In this document: positions 18,630 through 27,607 of the stretch, in pieces | How positions within the stretch are numbered: position 1 is the stretch's first letter | How the letters are laid out: every line of letters begins with the position of its first letter | Assembly (NCBI RefSeq): GCF_001305515.1 | Contig: NZ_LJYW01000001.1 | Coordinates: 3,476,734-3,540,733, forward strand | Direction of reading: 5' to 3' | DNA length: 64,000 nt | Origin: Prosthecodimorpha hirschii | GTDB lineage: Bacteria; Pseudomonadota; Alphaproteobacteria; Rhizobiales; Ancalomicrobiaceae | Made by a program: the position numbers and the translations under genes | Notes under the pieces: generated by a model | The model's input: only the letters and a program-made list of their open reading frames with translations | Told to the model about the DNA's origin: nothing | Databases searched by the model: none

Positions 18630-19056
18630 CAGCTCCGATCGGAGCGCTCAGCTCTGATCCGAAGAAGCCTGCGCAAACAGACAGCTTGACCTTCGGCGCC
18701 GCTGATCGCGACCTTGGCCCGGCCGAATGCCGATGGCGCTCGTCATGACGCTGCCGATGGCGCCGGTCGATCGATGACGGCGTGTCGCTATGGTCATCGG
18801 CGCCGGGATACGGCGCGTTGCCGGTTTCGGCGCATCGGTTCGACTGGCCGGACCAGCATTCTCTCCAGATCAAGGATTGGGACGGCCGAAGCGATCGAGA
18901 CCGTCGGCCGCCGCGGGCGGCTTTCACCGGGAGCGCCCCCGCGGCGCGCGAGGGCCTGGTCGCCTGGTCACCGGGTCGCCGGACCGGCGCCGAAAAAAGT
19001 TAGCTGCTCGGGTAACTGTCTCTTCCAAGCCGTCCGCCGGCGTGATAGTTAGCCTC
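18630..19056. other. 427-base intergenic region without a recognisable gene
   Basis: No open frame here gives a recognisable protein. It holds a perfect 14-bp palindrome GCTCCGATCGGAGC (18632-18645) two bases after the epimerase stop, possibly the stem of a transcript end but without a T-run. An inverted GTTA-N10-TAAC element (18999-19016) and a further GTTAGCC just before the ArsR start could be ArsR operator sequence. No ribosome-binding site is evident before the ArsR start. Confidence 0.4.
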
Positions 19057-19398
19057 ATGACTAAGCATGATCCCGATCTCTCGCAGGTGTTCCATGCCCT
19101 CGCGGACCCGACCCGGCGGACGATCCTGACCCGGCTCGCCCGCGGGCCGGCGCCGGTCAAGGAACTGGCCGATCCGACCGGACTGCGCCTGCCGACGGTG
19201 ATGCGTCACCTCTCGGTGCTGGAGGCGGCGGGATTGATTGCGACGTCCAAGGACGGGCGGGTCCGGACCTGCGCCTTGGTGCCCGAAGCCCTGTCGGCGC
19301 CGCGGACCTGGATCGACGACCAGAGGGCGCTCTGGGAAGCCCGGCTCGACCGGCTGGACGCCTGCGTGATGGCCTTGATGAAGGAAAGCCAGACATGA
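19057..19398 (+). CDS. ArsR-family transcriptional regulator
   Basis: A 113-residue winged-helix protein: FHALADPTRRTILTRLARGP, then ELADPTGLRLPTVMRHLSVLEAAGL and SKDGRVRTCALVPEAL. It lacks the Cys metal-binding motif of ArsR sensu stricto and belongs to the subgroup encoded next to AHSA1/SRPBCC proteins. ATG 19057 is chosen since the upstream frame is not homologous. It overlaps a 55-codon open frame, which in turn overlaps the AHSA1 gene. Confidence 0.88.
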   Translation: MTKHDPDLSQVFHALADPTRRTILTRLARGPAPVKELADPTGLRLPTVMRHLSVLEAAGLIATSKDGRVRTCALVPEALSAPRTWIDDQRALWEARLDRLDACVMALMKESQT

Positions 19399-19562
19399 TG
19401 ACGACCCTGAGCCCCGCACATGCGCCGGGTGGCGGCGCCCCCCCTTCGTCCTCCGCCCGCCGTGGCGCGTCGCCCGGCCGGAGGAGGCGCGCGGCCGGGA
19501 GCACCGGCCGCGGTTCCGCGGTGCGCCGGCGCGGCGCCGATGCGGAAGGGGCGGTCCGATGA
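19395..19562 (+). CDS. Possible 55-residue Arg-rich small protein between ArsR and AHSA1 genes
   Basis: An open frame starts at ATG 19395, overlapping the ArsR stop (ATGATGA), and ends at TGA 19560-19562, overlapping the start of the AHSA1 gene. It therefore tiles the gap exactly. The product is low-complexity and rich in Arg, Gly, Ala and Ser, with no recognisable domain. In related loci the ArsR and AHSA1 genes usually touch directly, so this may be inserted or degenerate sequence translated for coupling rather than a functional protein. Confidence 0.3.
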   Translation: MMTTLSPAHAPGGGAPPSSSARRGASPGRRRRAAGSTGRGSAVRRRGADAEGAVR

Positions 19563-20434
19563 GCGGCCGCTTTGCCACGCTTTCTTTCGAACGTTCGGTC
19601 GCGGCGCCTGTTTCGGCGCTGTGGAGCGCCTGGACGGCACCGGCTGCGCGGGCGCTGTGGGCGGCGCCGGCTCCATCGGTCACGATCGAATGGCTCGAGG
19701 CCGACACCCGGGTGGGCGGTCGCGAGGTTTCGCTGTGCAAGACCGCGGGCGAACCCGCCATTCGCTGCGAGGTCGGCTGGCTGGTGCTGCAGGCCGACGC
19801 CCTGAGCGTCAATTCCGAGATCGTTTCCGTCGACGGCGTGCCGCAATCGGCGGCGCTGGTGACCGCCGATCTCACGCCCGTCGGCGGCGGAAGCCGGATC
19901 GTCGTGACGGTCCAGCTCTCCTCGCTCGCCGAGGATATGGAGGCGGGGTACCGGCAGGGATTCGGCGCGGGAATGGACAATCTGGCCGATGTGGCGGCGC
20001 GAACCATGGTGCTCCGGCGGGTCATTCGCGCGCCGCGCGCCGTGGTCTGGGGGGCCTGGATGAACCCCGAGACGCTGCCGCTCTGGTGGGGGCCGGACGG
20101 GTTCTCCTGCCGGACCCAGCGGATCGACCTCCGGGCGGGCGGCGAATGGGTCTTCGACATGATCGCCGCGGACGGTACGGTCTATCCCAACCACCATCGC
20201 TATGGCGACGTCCGGCCACCGGACGGGTTCTCCTACACGCTGCACTGGGGCGAGAACGGACCGAAACACGCCGATGCCTGGGCCTCGTTCGAGGAGCAGG
20301 ACGGGGCGACCGCGGTGACGCTGGCCATGGTCTTCAACACGGCCGCGGAATTCCGGGACGCCAAGGGATTCGGCGCGGAAGCCTTGGGCCTGCAGACGCT
20401 CGGCAAGCTGGCCCGCTTCGTCGGGGAGACCTGA
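19559..20434 (+). CDS. SRPBCC (AHSA1) protein with two tandem domains
   Basis: A 291-residue protein made of two AHSA1/START-like domains. The first begins FERSVAAPVSALWSAWTAPA and the second, after residue 145, begins LRRVIRAPRAVVWGAWMNPE and carries the typical LPLWWGPDGFSCRT and GGEWVFDMIAADGTVYPNHH segments. Most relatives have one domain of about 150 residues, so this is a fusion of a diverged and a conserved copy. It is paired with the ArsR regulator, which is the usual context. Ligand unknown. Confidence 0.85.
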   Translation: MSGRFATLSFERSVAAPVSALWSAWTAPAARALWAAPAPSVTIEWLEADTRVGGREVSLCKTAGEPAIRCEVGWLVLQADALSVNSEIVSVDGVPQSAALVTADLTPVGGGSRIVVTVQLSSLAEDMEAGYRQGFGAGMDNLADVAARTMVLRRVIRAPRAVVWGAWMNPETLPLWWGPDGFSCRTQRIDLRAGGEWVFDMIAADGTVYPNHHRYGDVRPPDGFSYTLHWGENGPKHADAWASFEEQDGATAVTLAMVFNTAAEFRDAKGFGAEALGLQTLGKLARFVGET

Positions 20435-20514
20435 AGCCCCTGACGATGCCCTCGCGTGGTCGGGAATCCGGCCGGTCCGGCCAGTCAGGTCGATCGGTCA
20501 GGCCGGGCCGGAGA

Positions 20515-21606
20515 TCAGCCGGCGAGCAGACGGGCCTGGCGCAGGGCGGCCGGGGTCGGCGAGGCGGTGCAGAAACAGGCTGCGCGGAGCTGGTCGTGCA
20601 GGATGCGGAAATGCGCCACCACGGCTTCGGTCGAGGTGACCGCGCCGTCCAGCACGGCGGCCGCCTGGCCGACCAGATCGGCGCCGAGCGCGATCGCCTT
20701 GGCGGCATCGAGCCCGGTGCGGACGCCGCCGGAGCCGATCACGACCGCCCCCGGAACGGCGTCGCGCACCGCGCGGATCGCGACGGCGGTCGGGATGCCC
20801 CAATCCGAGAAGGCGGCGGCAACCCGGCGCTGATGCTCGGTTCCGGCCCGTTCGCCTTCGATCGCCGCCCAGCTGGTGCCGCCGGCACCGGCCACGTCGA
20901 GGATGTCGACGCCGACGCCCGACAGCCGCCGGGCCACGGCGGCGGACAGGCCGCAACCGACCTCCTTGACGACGATCGGCACATCGAGGGCCACCACCAG
21001 CCGCTCGATGGCGGCGAGCGCGCCACGCCAGCGGCGGTCGCCCTCCGGCTGCAGGATCTCCTGCAGCGGATTGAGATGGATGATCAAGGCGTCGGCGTCG
21101 ATCATCTCGACGGCGCGGCGGGCCTCGTCCAGACCGTATTCGTCGACGATCTGCGCGCCGCCCAGATTGGCCAGGAGCGGGACGGTCGGCGCGAGGCGGC
21201 GCAGTTCGCGCGTCACGCCGCCGTCGCCCGAACCCGACAGCGCGACCCGCTGCGAGCCGACCGCCAGCGCCAGGCCGAGAGCCTCGGCGGCCTCCGCGAG
21301 ATGCCGGTTGATGGCGGCCGCGCGTTGCGGGCCGCCGGTCATCGAGCTGATCAGGAACGGCGCCCGCAGCGTCCGGCCGAGGAACGGCGTGGCGAGGTCG
21401 ATCTCCTCCAGATCGAGTTCGGGCAGGGCGCAATGCTCGAACGCGATCACCTCGAATCCGGTCGCGGCCTGCCGGTAGCGGGCCGTCCGACCGTCGAGCA
21501 CGATGTCGAGATGCTGGTCCTTGCGGTTCAGAATGCCGCCCTCCGCGCCGCCGGCCAGTCGCAGGGCCGCCGGTTTGGCCGAGCGGTCGCGGTCCGGGCG
21601 GCTCAC
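20515..21606 (-). CDS. fni: Type 2 isopentenyl-diphosphate delta-isomerase
   Basis: A 363-residue FMN enzyme interconverting IPP and DMAPP for carotenoid, phytyl and quinone synthesis. Visible signatures: [11 protein letters not shown] near the start, the FMN/substrate motif [35 protein letters not shown] with the catalytic Gln and Glu, and the glycine-rich [16 protein letters not shown]. It starts with GTG at 21606, overlapping the bchP stop (GTGA), and is the last gene of the bchG operon. The type 2 enzyme is unrelated to the Nudix Idi of many purple bacteria. Confidence 0.93.
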   Translation of the reverse strand: MSRPDRDRSAKPAALRLAGGAEGGILNRKDQHLDIVLDGRTARYRQAATGFEVIAFEHCALPELDLEEIDLATPFLGRTLRAPFLISSMTGGPQRAAAINRHLAEAAEALGLALAVGSQRVALSGSGDGGVTRELRRLAPTVPLLANLGGAQIVDEYGLDEARRAVEMIDADALIIHLNPLQEILQPEGDRRWRGALAAIERLVVALDVPIVVKEVGCGLSAAVARRLSGVGVDILDVAGAGGTSWAAIEGERAGTEHQRRVAAAFSDWGIPTAVAIRAVRDAVPGAVVIGSGGVRTGLDAAKAIALGADLVGQAAAVLDGAVTSTEAVVAHFRILHDQLRAACFCTASPTPAALRQARLLAG

Positions 21607-22802
21607 GGCCGGGTTCCCCAGGGCGTGATCATGCCGAACAGATGGGCGAAGTCCTTCATCATGATGCGCAGATGGGTGCCGAATTCCTGGCGCACCAGCT
21701 CCTTCTCCAGATAGGAGGACCAGGTCAGCCGCTGCACGTCGGGATCGCGGCAGATGCTGACGAAGCGCTCGCGGCGCTTGTCGGAGCCGTACCAGAAATG
21801 CTGCATGATGCGCAGGATCAGGAACACCTTGCCGTGCTGGCGCATGAAGCCCCGGCGCGCCTCCGCAAGCCGGCGCGGGTCGTTGCGGGCGAGCGCCGCA
21901 TCGACCGCCTCGGCGGCAAGCCGGCCGGTCGCCATCGCGTAGTAGATGCCTTCGCCGGAGGCCGGCGCGACCACGCCGGCGGCATCGCCGGCGACCACGA
22001 CATCGCGACCGTTATCCCAGCATTTCAAGGGTTTGAGCGGCAGCGGCGCGCCTTCGTGGCGGATCAGGCGGGCCTGGTCGAGGCCGATCCGGCAGCGCAG
22101 CCGGGCGATCGTCTCGCGCAACGGGAAACCCTTCTGCGCACTGCCCGTGCCGATGCTGGCCGTGGCGCCATGCGGGAAGACCCAGGCGTAGAAGTCCGGC
22201 GAAACGGAATCGCCATAGAGGATGTCGCAGCGCGTCCGGTCGTAGTCGGCCGGCAGAATGCCGTCGGTGGCGACGATCTCGTGATAGGCGAAGACCAGCG
22301 GCGGCCGGGCCTGCGCGGGCAGCATCTGCCGGGCGATCTGCGAGTTGGCACCGTCAGCGCCGATCACCTGATGGGCCAGTGCCGAGGCCTCGCGGCCGTC
22401 CGGATCGGTCCAGACGATGCGCAGGCGACCGCGCGCGTCGCGCTCGTGCCGCTTGAACGTGCCGGTCCGTCGCTCGGCGCCGTCCGCCGCGGCGCGCTCG
22501 CGCAGGAACTCGTCGAAGCTCTCGCGGTCGACCATGCCGACCTCGCCGCGTTCGATCGCCATGTCGACGGTCCGTCCGGACGGCGCGACGATGCGCGCGG
22601 ACCGTGCCTTGGCGACCAGGAGCCGGTCCGGGATGTCGAAGTCGCGGATCAGGCGCGGCGGGATGGCGCCGCCGCAGGGCTTGATCCGTCCGCCGCGGTC
22701 GAGCAGCAGCACCGCCCGGCCGGCCCGCGCCAGATCGGAAGCCGCCGTCGCCCCGGCCGGCCCGCCGCCGATCACCACCGTCTCGAAAACATCCTCGGTC
22801 AT
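21603..22802 (-). CDS. bchP: Geranylgeranyl reductase BchP
   Basis: A 399-residue FAD enzyme that reduces the geranylgeranyl tail of bacteriochlorophyll to phytyl. The dinucleotide-binding motif [19 protein letters not shown] is at residues 10-28, the second FAD motif is [19 protein letters not shown] near residue 280, and the family segment [12 protein letters not shown] follows the first strand. It lies between the PucC-like gene and idi2, 16 bases after the former. The first gene of this operon, bchG, attaches the tail that BchP reduces. Confidence 0.95.
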   Translation of the reverse strand: MTEDVFETVVIGGGPAGATAASDLARAGRAVLLLDRGGRIKPCGGAIPPRLIRDFDIPDRLLVAKARSARIVAPSGRTVDMAIERGEVGMVDRESFDEFLRERAAADGAERRTGTFKRHERDARGRLRIVWTDPDGREASALAHQVIGADGANSQIARQMLPAQARPPLVFAYHEIVATDGILPADYDRTRCDILYGDSVSPDFYAWVFPHGATASIGTGSAQKGFPLRETIARLRCRIGLDQARLIRHEGAPLPLKPLKCWDNGRDVVVAGDAAGVVAPASGEGIYYAMATGRLAAEAVDAALARNDPRRLAEARRGFMRQHGKVFLILRIMQHFWYGSDKRRERFVSICRDPDVQRLTWSSYLEKELVRQEFGTHLRIMMKDFAHLFGMITPWGTRP

Positions 22803-22818
22803 CGGACCCTCCCGGTCG

Positions 22819-24153
22819 TCATTCCGCGGGCGTGATGCGCTCCCCCGCGCCGAGCGCCGTCCGGTCCGTCGATGGGCGCGCCACGATGGCCAGGGCCAGC
22901 AGGGCCGAGGCCAGGAACATGACGGCCTCGGCCAGAAACACCGCCTGATAGGCCGTCACGGTGAGCCCGGTCGCCCAGCGCACGGCATCGACCGCCACCG
23001 TTCCGGCCAGCCCTCCGGCCCCGAAGGCGATCGCCTGCGCGGCGCCCCACAGGCCCATCCGGGTGCCGCGCGACTGCTGCGGCCCGCTTCCGGCCAGATC
23101 CATCATCATGCTGATCGCCGCCACCGCGAAGGCGCCGTTGGCGAAGCCGAGCGCGGCGACCAGCGGCCGGATCGGCAAACCCAGCGCCGGACTTTCGGCG
23201 ATCGCGGCGAGCGCGGCCGCCGAGGCCACGCAGCCGGCGATCATCATCGCGCCGACGAAGCCGGGGCGCCGGCCGGCGAGATGTCCGGCCAGACCGACCG
23301 TGACCATCCCGGCCAGGACGCCGGCATTCTGCAGGCCGCCGAGCCGCGTCGTCTCGCCGGGCGTCATGCCGAAGACGATTCCGGCATAGGGCTCCAGGAT
23401 CAGATCCTGGGCGCTGTAGGCGAGCATCGAGGCGAAGATGAAGAGCGTGAACCGGCGCGCGACCGGATCGCACCAGACCATGCGCAGCATGGCCGAGAAG
23501 CCGCCGTCGCGCTCTGACCGGCTCGAGGCCGCGCCCGGTGCTCCGGCGCGGCGCGATCCCTCGAGGCCGCTGACGGCGACGACGGACAGCAGAAAGGCAA
23601 GCAGGCCGACGACGGCCGCGACGGCCACCAGCCGCTCCGGCGAATAGGGATCGAGCGCGCGGCCGCCCAGCGCGGCGGTCACGATGAAGCCCGCGATCAT
23701 CATCACCCAGACGATGGTGGCGGCCGGTGCCCGGCGCTCGTCCTCGACCCGTTCCGCGAGCAGGATCAGCGTGTTGGTCCCGGCGGCGCCGACCCCGAGA
23801 CCGATCAGCACGAAGGCCGCAACCGCCAGCACGAGCCCGGCGACCGGTGCCGTCGCCATCCAGGCGGTCGCGATCGCCGCGAGCAGCCCACCCGCGGCCA
23901 GCACGGCCATCCCGCCCACGATCCAGGGCGTGCGCCGGCCGCCGCGATCCGAGGCGTAGCCCCAGCGCGGGCGCAGCGCCTGGCAGGCATGATGAAGGGC
24001 GACGAGCAGGCCCGGAACGGCCGCCGGCATGGCGTACTCGACCACCATGACCCGGTTCAGGGTCGAGGTGGTCAGCACCAGGATGGCGCCGAGGGCGGTC
24101 TGCAGGAGGCCGAGCCGGAGGATGCCGAGCCAGCCGAGAGGGCGCGGGGTCAT
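22819..24153 (-). CDS. PucC/LhaA-like BCD-family MFS protein linked to bchG-bchP
   Basis: A 444-residue membrane protein with about 12 helices in the bacteriochlorophyll delivery (BCD) branch of the MFS superfamily, equivalent in position to ORF428/bch2 between bchG and bchP in other purple bacteria. Typical segments are LTTSTLNRVMVVEYAMPAAV, LRPRWGYASDRGG and AYSAQDLILEPYAG. Relatives (LhaA, PucC) help insert pigments into antenna proteins. It overlaps bchG by 4 bases (ATGA), strongly implying co-translation. A second paralogue, lhaA, is in this window. Confidence 0.88.
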   Translation of the reverse strand: MTPRPLGWLGILRLGLLQTALGAILVLTTSTLNRVMVVEYAMPAAVPGLLVALHHACQALRPRWGYASDRGGRRTPWIVGGMAVLAAGGLLAAIATAWMATAPVAGLVLAVAAFVLIGLGVGAAGTNTLILLAERVEDERRAPAATIVWVMMIAGFIVTAALGGRALDPYSPERLVAVAAVVGLLAFLLSVVAVSGLEGSRRAGAPGAASSRSERDGGFSAMLRMVWCDPVARRFTLFIFASMLAYSAQDLILEPYAGIVFGMTPGETTRLGGLQNAGVLAGMVTVGLAGHLAGRRPGFVGAMMIAGCVASAAALAAIAESPALGLPIRPLVAALGFANGAFAVAAISMMMDLAGSGPQQSRGTRMGLWGAAQAIAFGAGGLAGTVAVDAVRWATGLTVTAYQAVFLAEAVMFLASALLALAIVARPSTDRTALGAGERITPAE

Positions 24154-25034
24154 GGGGCCGCTCCGTTGAGCGTCGAGATGGCGAAGGCGGCGGCCAGCAT
24201 GCCGAGCACGTAGAGCGTCGTGCCGGTGGCGTTGTACCAGGGCGCCCGGGCGCGCGGCGAAGCCAGAAGCCGGGCCATCAGGACGATCTGGACGGCGAGC
24301 AGGAGACCGATCAGCGCCGCATGGTACGGCCGGCCCCAGGAGATCAGGAGCAGGATCACCACGCCCTGCGGCACCGCCATCACCCAGCAGGCGAAGCGGG
24401 CGGCGGTATCGACCCCGAGCTGGGCCGGCAGCGAGCGGATGCCGGAGCGCAGATCGCCTTCCACCGACTTGAAATCGTTGAGCGTCATGATGCCGTGTGC
24501 GCCGACGCTGTAGAGCAGTGCCAGGGTGACCGCCTGCGGGGCCGGCATGGCGGCGGACGCCAAGGCGGCGCCGACGAACCACGGCAGGCCCTCGTAGCAG
24601 ACCGCGACGGCGGCATTGCCCCACCAGCCATTCTGCTTCAGCCGGAACGGCGGGGCGCTATAGGCCCAGGCGAGCACGAGACCGAACACGGCGGCGGCGA
24701 AGATCATCGAGCCGAGTGCGGCCGAGACGACGAGCGACAGCACCGTCCAGGCGAGCGCGATGTAAAGCCCCCAGCGACCGGGGATGCGGCCGGACGGGAT
24801 CGGGCGGTTCGGTTCGTTGATGGCGTCGACATGCCGGTCGAACCAGTCGTTCGCCGCCTGGCTGGTCGCGCAGACGAGCGGGCCCGTCAGAAGAATGCCG
24901 CCGGCCACCAGAACCCAGTGGTCCCCGAGCGGACGCCCTGCCGAGGCGAGGCCGCAACCGAAAGCCCACATGGGAGCGAACCATGTGATCGGCTTGAGGA
25001 GCTCAACGCTTGCCTTTAGGGAAGGGTAGGACAT
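24150..25034 (-). CDS. bchG: Bacteriochlorophyll synthase BchG
   Basis: A 294-residue UbiA-type prenyltransferase that joins geranylgeranyl diphosphate to bacteriochlorophyllide a in the membrane. The diagnostic Asp-rich motif is NDWFDRHVDAINEPNRPIPS near residue 70, and the second Asp region is LNDFKSVEGDLRSGIRSLPA. About eight to nine helices follow. It is the first gene of bchG-MFS-bchP-idi2. The ATG at 25034 has no ribosome-binding site and falls just where transcription from the nearest good promoter should begin, so the mRNA may be leaderless. Confidence 0.95.
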   Translation of the reverse strand: MSYPSLKASVELLKPITWFAPMWAFGCGLASAGRPLGDHWVLVAGGILLTGPLVCATSQAANDWFDRHVDAINEPNRPIPSGRIPGRWGLYIALAWTVLSLVVSAALGSMIFAAAVFGLVLAWAYSAPPFRLKQNGWWGNAAVAVCYEGLPWFVGAALASAAMPAPQAVTLALLYSVGAHGIMTLNDFKSVEGDLRSGIRSLPAQLGVDTAARFACWVMAVPQGVVILLLISWGRPYHAALIGLLLAVQIVLMARLLASPRARAPWYNATGTTLYVLGMLAAAFAISTLNGAAP

Positions 25035-25040
25035 GAAGGC

Positions 25041-25081
25041 ATGATAGGCTTGACAGTCTGAAGCGTCAAGTCAGCCTTACA
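25041..25081 (-). promoter_or_regulatory. bchG promoter overlapped by a PpsR-type palindrome
   Basis: On the minus strand TTGACG (25069-25064) and TATCAT (25046-25041) are separated by exactly 17 bases. The predicted start is about 7 bases on, at the ATG of bchG (25034). A TGT-N12-ACG element (complement of 25064-25081) matches the PpsR/CrtJ consensus TGT-N12-ACA except for one base and shares its downstream half with the -35 box. Repression by PpsR from this site is established biology for bch promoters in Rhodobacter; here it is inferred. Confidence 0.65.
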
Positions 25082-25153
25082 GTCGAGCGTCGCTCGCATG
25101 CGACATGACGATACCCGACGCAACTTTTCCCTGCTGAATAAAATCGTTCCAGG

Positions 25154-26581
25154 CTAGTCCTGGCTCGAAAGATCGCCGAGCCCGAAACGATGCAATTTCG
25201 CATAGAGGCTTTGCCGGCTGAGGCCGAGAATCTGCGCGGCGGACGCGCGATTGTCGTCGGTCAGCTTCAAGGCGGCCTCGATGCACATCTGCTCGATCAT
25301 GTCGGTGGTCTCGCGGACCAGATCCTTGAGCGGCATGGTGCCGATCAGGTGCGACAGGTTCTCGACCGTCGACTGGACGCCCGCCTCGCGGACCAGCGGC
25401 AGGGCCGAGCGCCGGCGCACCGGCCGGATCAGCATGCCGACGCAGGGTTCGTCGACGTCCTGAACATAGACCGCCGTGACGTCGACCTCTTCGCGGGCAC
25501 CGAGTTCGCCGCGGATGAGGGTGGCGAAGTCGCGCAGCGAGCCGTAGTCGCGCAGGTTGGTGGCGATCAACGAGTAGTCGATGCCCGGCCGCCCGAGCCA
25601 GCGCTCCAGGTGGGCACCGCGCGCCAGGTCGGCGGATGCGAGCTGGCAGAGTTCCACGAAGGTGTTGTTGGCTTCGAGGATTTCGCCGTCGAGCTTGAAG
25701 GCCACAAAGGCGTCGGGGAGACGCTTGAGGACTTCGAGCGCCGTCGACGGGAAGTCCGTCTCGCCTTCCGGCGCATTCGTCACGGAAAGCCGCATCAGCA
25801 GGAACTGGCGGCTATCCTGCCTATACTGCGACACGGCCATGATGATTTCCCGCCCGGAATCGGCGAGGCGCAGCGACTGGTCCTGCAGCTTTCCCATCGA
25901 CCGGGCGATGGTCATGGCACTCTGAAGCCCGCTCGCCGAGGCCGGTTCGAACAGGTCCCGAACGGACTTGTCAACCAAACGTGACGGTGCCACGCCGAGG
26001 AAACGGGCTGCGGCCGGGTTGGCTTCGGTGATCCGGCCATTCTCGGCGTCGATGACCAGCACCGGCTCGCTCGCCATATGGAACAGCAGGCGGTAGCGCG
26101 ATTCCGCGTTGCGGAGCCGCGCATAGTCGGCTTCCATCTCGCGCTGGATGTCGATGACGCGCTGCTGCAGGCGGGCCTCGGTGGCGAGATCGCGGCCGAA
26201 GAGGACGACATCCCCGTCCGCCGAAAGGCGAACCGCCGTGAAATTCAATGGGATGCTGCTGCCCGACGGGATCACGACATTGACCTCGCGCCAGCGCGTG
26301 CGGGCGTCGAAGGTGGCATCCCGCAACAGCGCCGCCGCCTTGCTGCGGCTGTCGATGTTGACAATGTCGTGCAGGGACTTGCCGACCCAGGTCTCCAGGT
26401 CGAGCGGGTAGTAGTCCTCGTTGCCGAGGGCGATATCCTGGATGACACCCTTGCCGTCGATGATCAGGCTGACATCCGACGAGGCGGCGAACAGCGCCGC
26501 TGCATGGCGTGCATCGACAGCCGAGAACCAGGATTCGGGCGTTTTGAACCGCTGCAGCGACTTCAAGGCGGTCGTATCCAT
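25154..26581 (-). CDS. ppsR: PpsR/CrtJ redox- and light-responsive photosynthesis repressor
   Basis: A 475-residue regulator with PAS-like domains (for example FAASSDVSLIIDGKGVIQDI near residue 30 and LLFHMASEPVLVIDAENGRI near residue 170, with a third further on) and a C-terminal Fis-type HTH (ASAAQILGLSRQSLYAKLHR). PpsR represses bch, crt and puc genes in oxygen. A Cys just before the HTH (EQMCIEAALKL) occupies the place of the redox-active Cys described in Rhodobacter CrtJ/PpsR. ATG 26581 is preferred because AGAAGG lies about 11 bases upstream; the frame can begin at GTG 26590. It is encoded 21 bases after aerR. Confidence 0.93.
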   Translation of the reverse strand: MDTTALKSLQRFKTPESWFSAVDARHAAALFAASSDVSLIIDGKGVIQDIALGNEDYYPLDLETWVGKSLHDIVNIDSRSKAAALLRDATFDARTRWREVNVVIPSGSSIPLNFTAVRLSADGDVVLFGRDLATEARLQQRVIDIQREMEADYARLRNAESRYRLLFHMASEPVLVIDAENGRITEANPAAARFLGVAPSRLVDKSVRDLFEPASASGLQSAMTIARSMGKLQDQSLRLADSGREIIMAVSQYRQDSRQFLLMRLSVTNAPEGETDFPSTALEVLKRLPDAFVAFKLDGEILEANNTFVELCQLASADLARGAHLERWLGRPGIDYSLIATNLRDYGSLRDFATLIRGELGAREEVDVTAVYVQDVDEPCVGMLIRPVRRRSALPLVREAGVQSTVENLSHLIGTMPLKDLVRETTDMIEQMCIEAALKLTDDNRASAAQILGLSRQSLYAKLHRFGLGDLSSQD

Positions 26582-26602
26582 GGCGGTCACAGCCTTCTCG
26601 CC

Positions 26603-27502
26603 TTATGCCCTGTCCGAGATGTACGCTTCCTCTGACATATAGCTGTGTATGTGGCTGATCGCCTGACTTCCGTCAATGGCAGTGAAATCTGCCCCCACGG
26701 CTTTCACCATATCGGGGTTGTCGAGGAAATAACGACCGCCCACCATGATCACGGTACCGTCCGCCCCAGGCAGGCTGCGCAGTTCCGCGATCAAGGCCCG
26801 CAGCTCGTCAAGGCGCTCGTCCGTGGAGAGCGACAGGCCGACGGCACGCGCAGGCAAGCTTTTCATCGATGCGATAATGTCTTCCCGCGTGCTTCCGGGC
26901 AGACATTCCACCTCCCATCCGTCGCGTCGGAAGAACTCTTCAAGCATCAGCAGCCCGAATACATGTTGTTCCGAAGGAGCAGTGGCCAGAATGATGCGTC
27001 CGCCGGGTCTGAACCGGTCGGCTGCCGCGGCCATGGAGTTGGCAAGCGTCCGCATCAGGCGCTGAAGACGGCTCAGCGCCATGGTGACTTCGGTGAAGGA
27101 CAGCTCGTCCTCGGCCCAGCCTTCCCCAAGCCAGCGCGCCGTCGGCGCAAGCAGGTCGAGGAAGATCGATTCCAGCGGCAGGCCGCTGGCCAGCAGCTGG
27201 TAGATGAAGCCGAGCGCGGCATCATCGTGCCGTTTCAGCACGATGCGCCCAAGTGTCTCAGGGGTCGACGCATTGAAGTCGACCGCCTGAACGTCGGCTG
27301 CCGTGTGACGCAGGTCGCTCCGATAGGTCAGCAGAAGCCGCGGAATAATGCCGCTTTCTATGGTCCTGGCCAGATGCATCCAGCGATCCGGGGAACCAAC
27401 ACGGTCGTCGTTGCAGCGTAGATGACCTTCGCGCGGTGGCGGTCTTGCCGCCGGCGCTTCGAAACAACCCGTGTCAACGGACGCCAGGTCAACATCGACC
27501 AT
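26603..27502 (-). CDS. aerR: AerR/PpaA cobalamin-binding antirepressor of PpsR
   Basis: A 299-residue protein with a B12-binding domain. The helical part contains WLGEGWAEDELSFTEVTMAL and the Rossmann part the H-x-x-G motif (SEQHVFGLLMLEEFF, His about residue 180) that ligates cobalamin in this family. AerR binds adenosyl- or hydroxocobalamin in light and relieves CrtJ repression. The ATG at 27502 has GGGAGG about 6 bases upstream. A second in-frame ATG at codon 42 would make a short form like SAerR of Rhodobacter capsulatus. The gene precedes ppsR in the same orientation, as in other purple bacteria. Confidence 0.9.
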   Translation of the reverse strand: MVDVDLASVDTGCFEAPAARPPPREGHLRCNDDRVGSPDRWMHLARTIESGIIPRLLLTYRSDLRHTAADVQAVDFNASTPETLGRIVLKRHDDAALGFIYQLLASGLPLESIFLDLLAPTARWLGEGWAEDELSFTEVTMALSRLQRLMRTLANSMAAAADRFRPGGRIILATAPSEQHVFGLLMLEEFFRRDGWEVECLPGSTREDIIASMKSLPARAVGLSLSTDERLDELRALIAELRSLPGADGTVIMVGGRYFLDNPDMVKAVGADFTAIDGSQAISHIHSYMSEEAYISDRA

Positions 27503-27607
27503 TGGTGTCCTCCCATGGATCCCGACTTTTCAATGGCGCGGGAATGGCCCCTAGCGCACACCCGTCGCGTCATCCTGTCAAGGTGGGGAATCGTGGGCGC
27601 CGAGGGA

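Noticed and set aside
18782-19003. A short gene or gene remnant upstream of the ArsR regulator
   Set aside because: Several overlapping frames exist here but none resembles a known protein or has a good ribosome-binding site; I could not support a pseudogene either.
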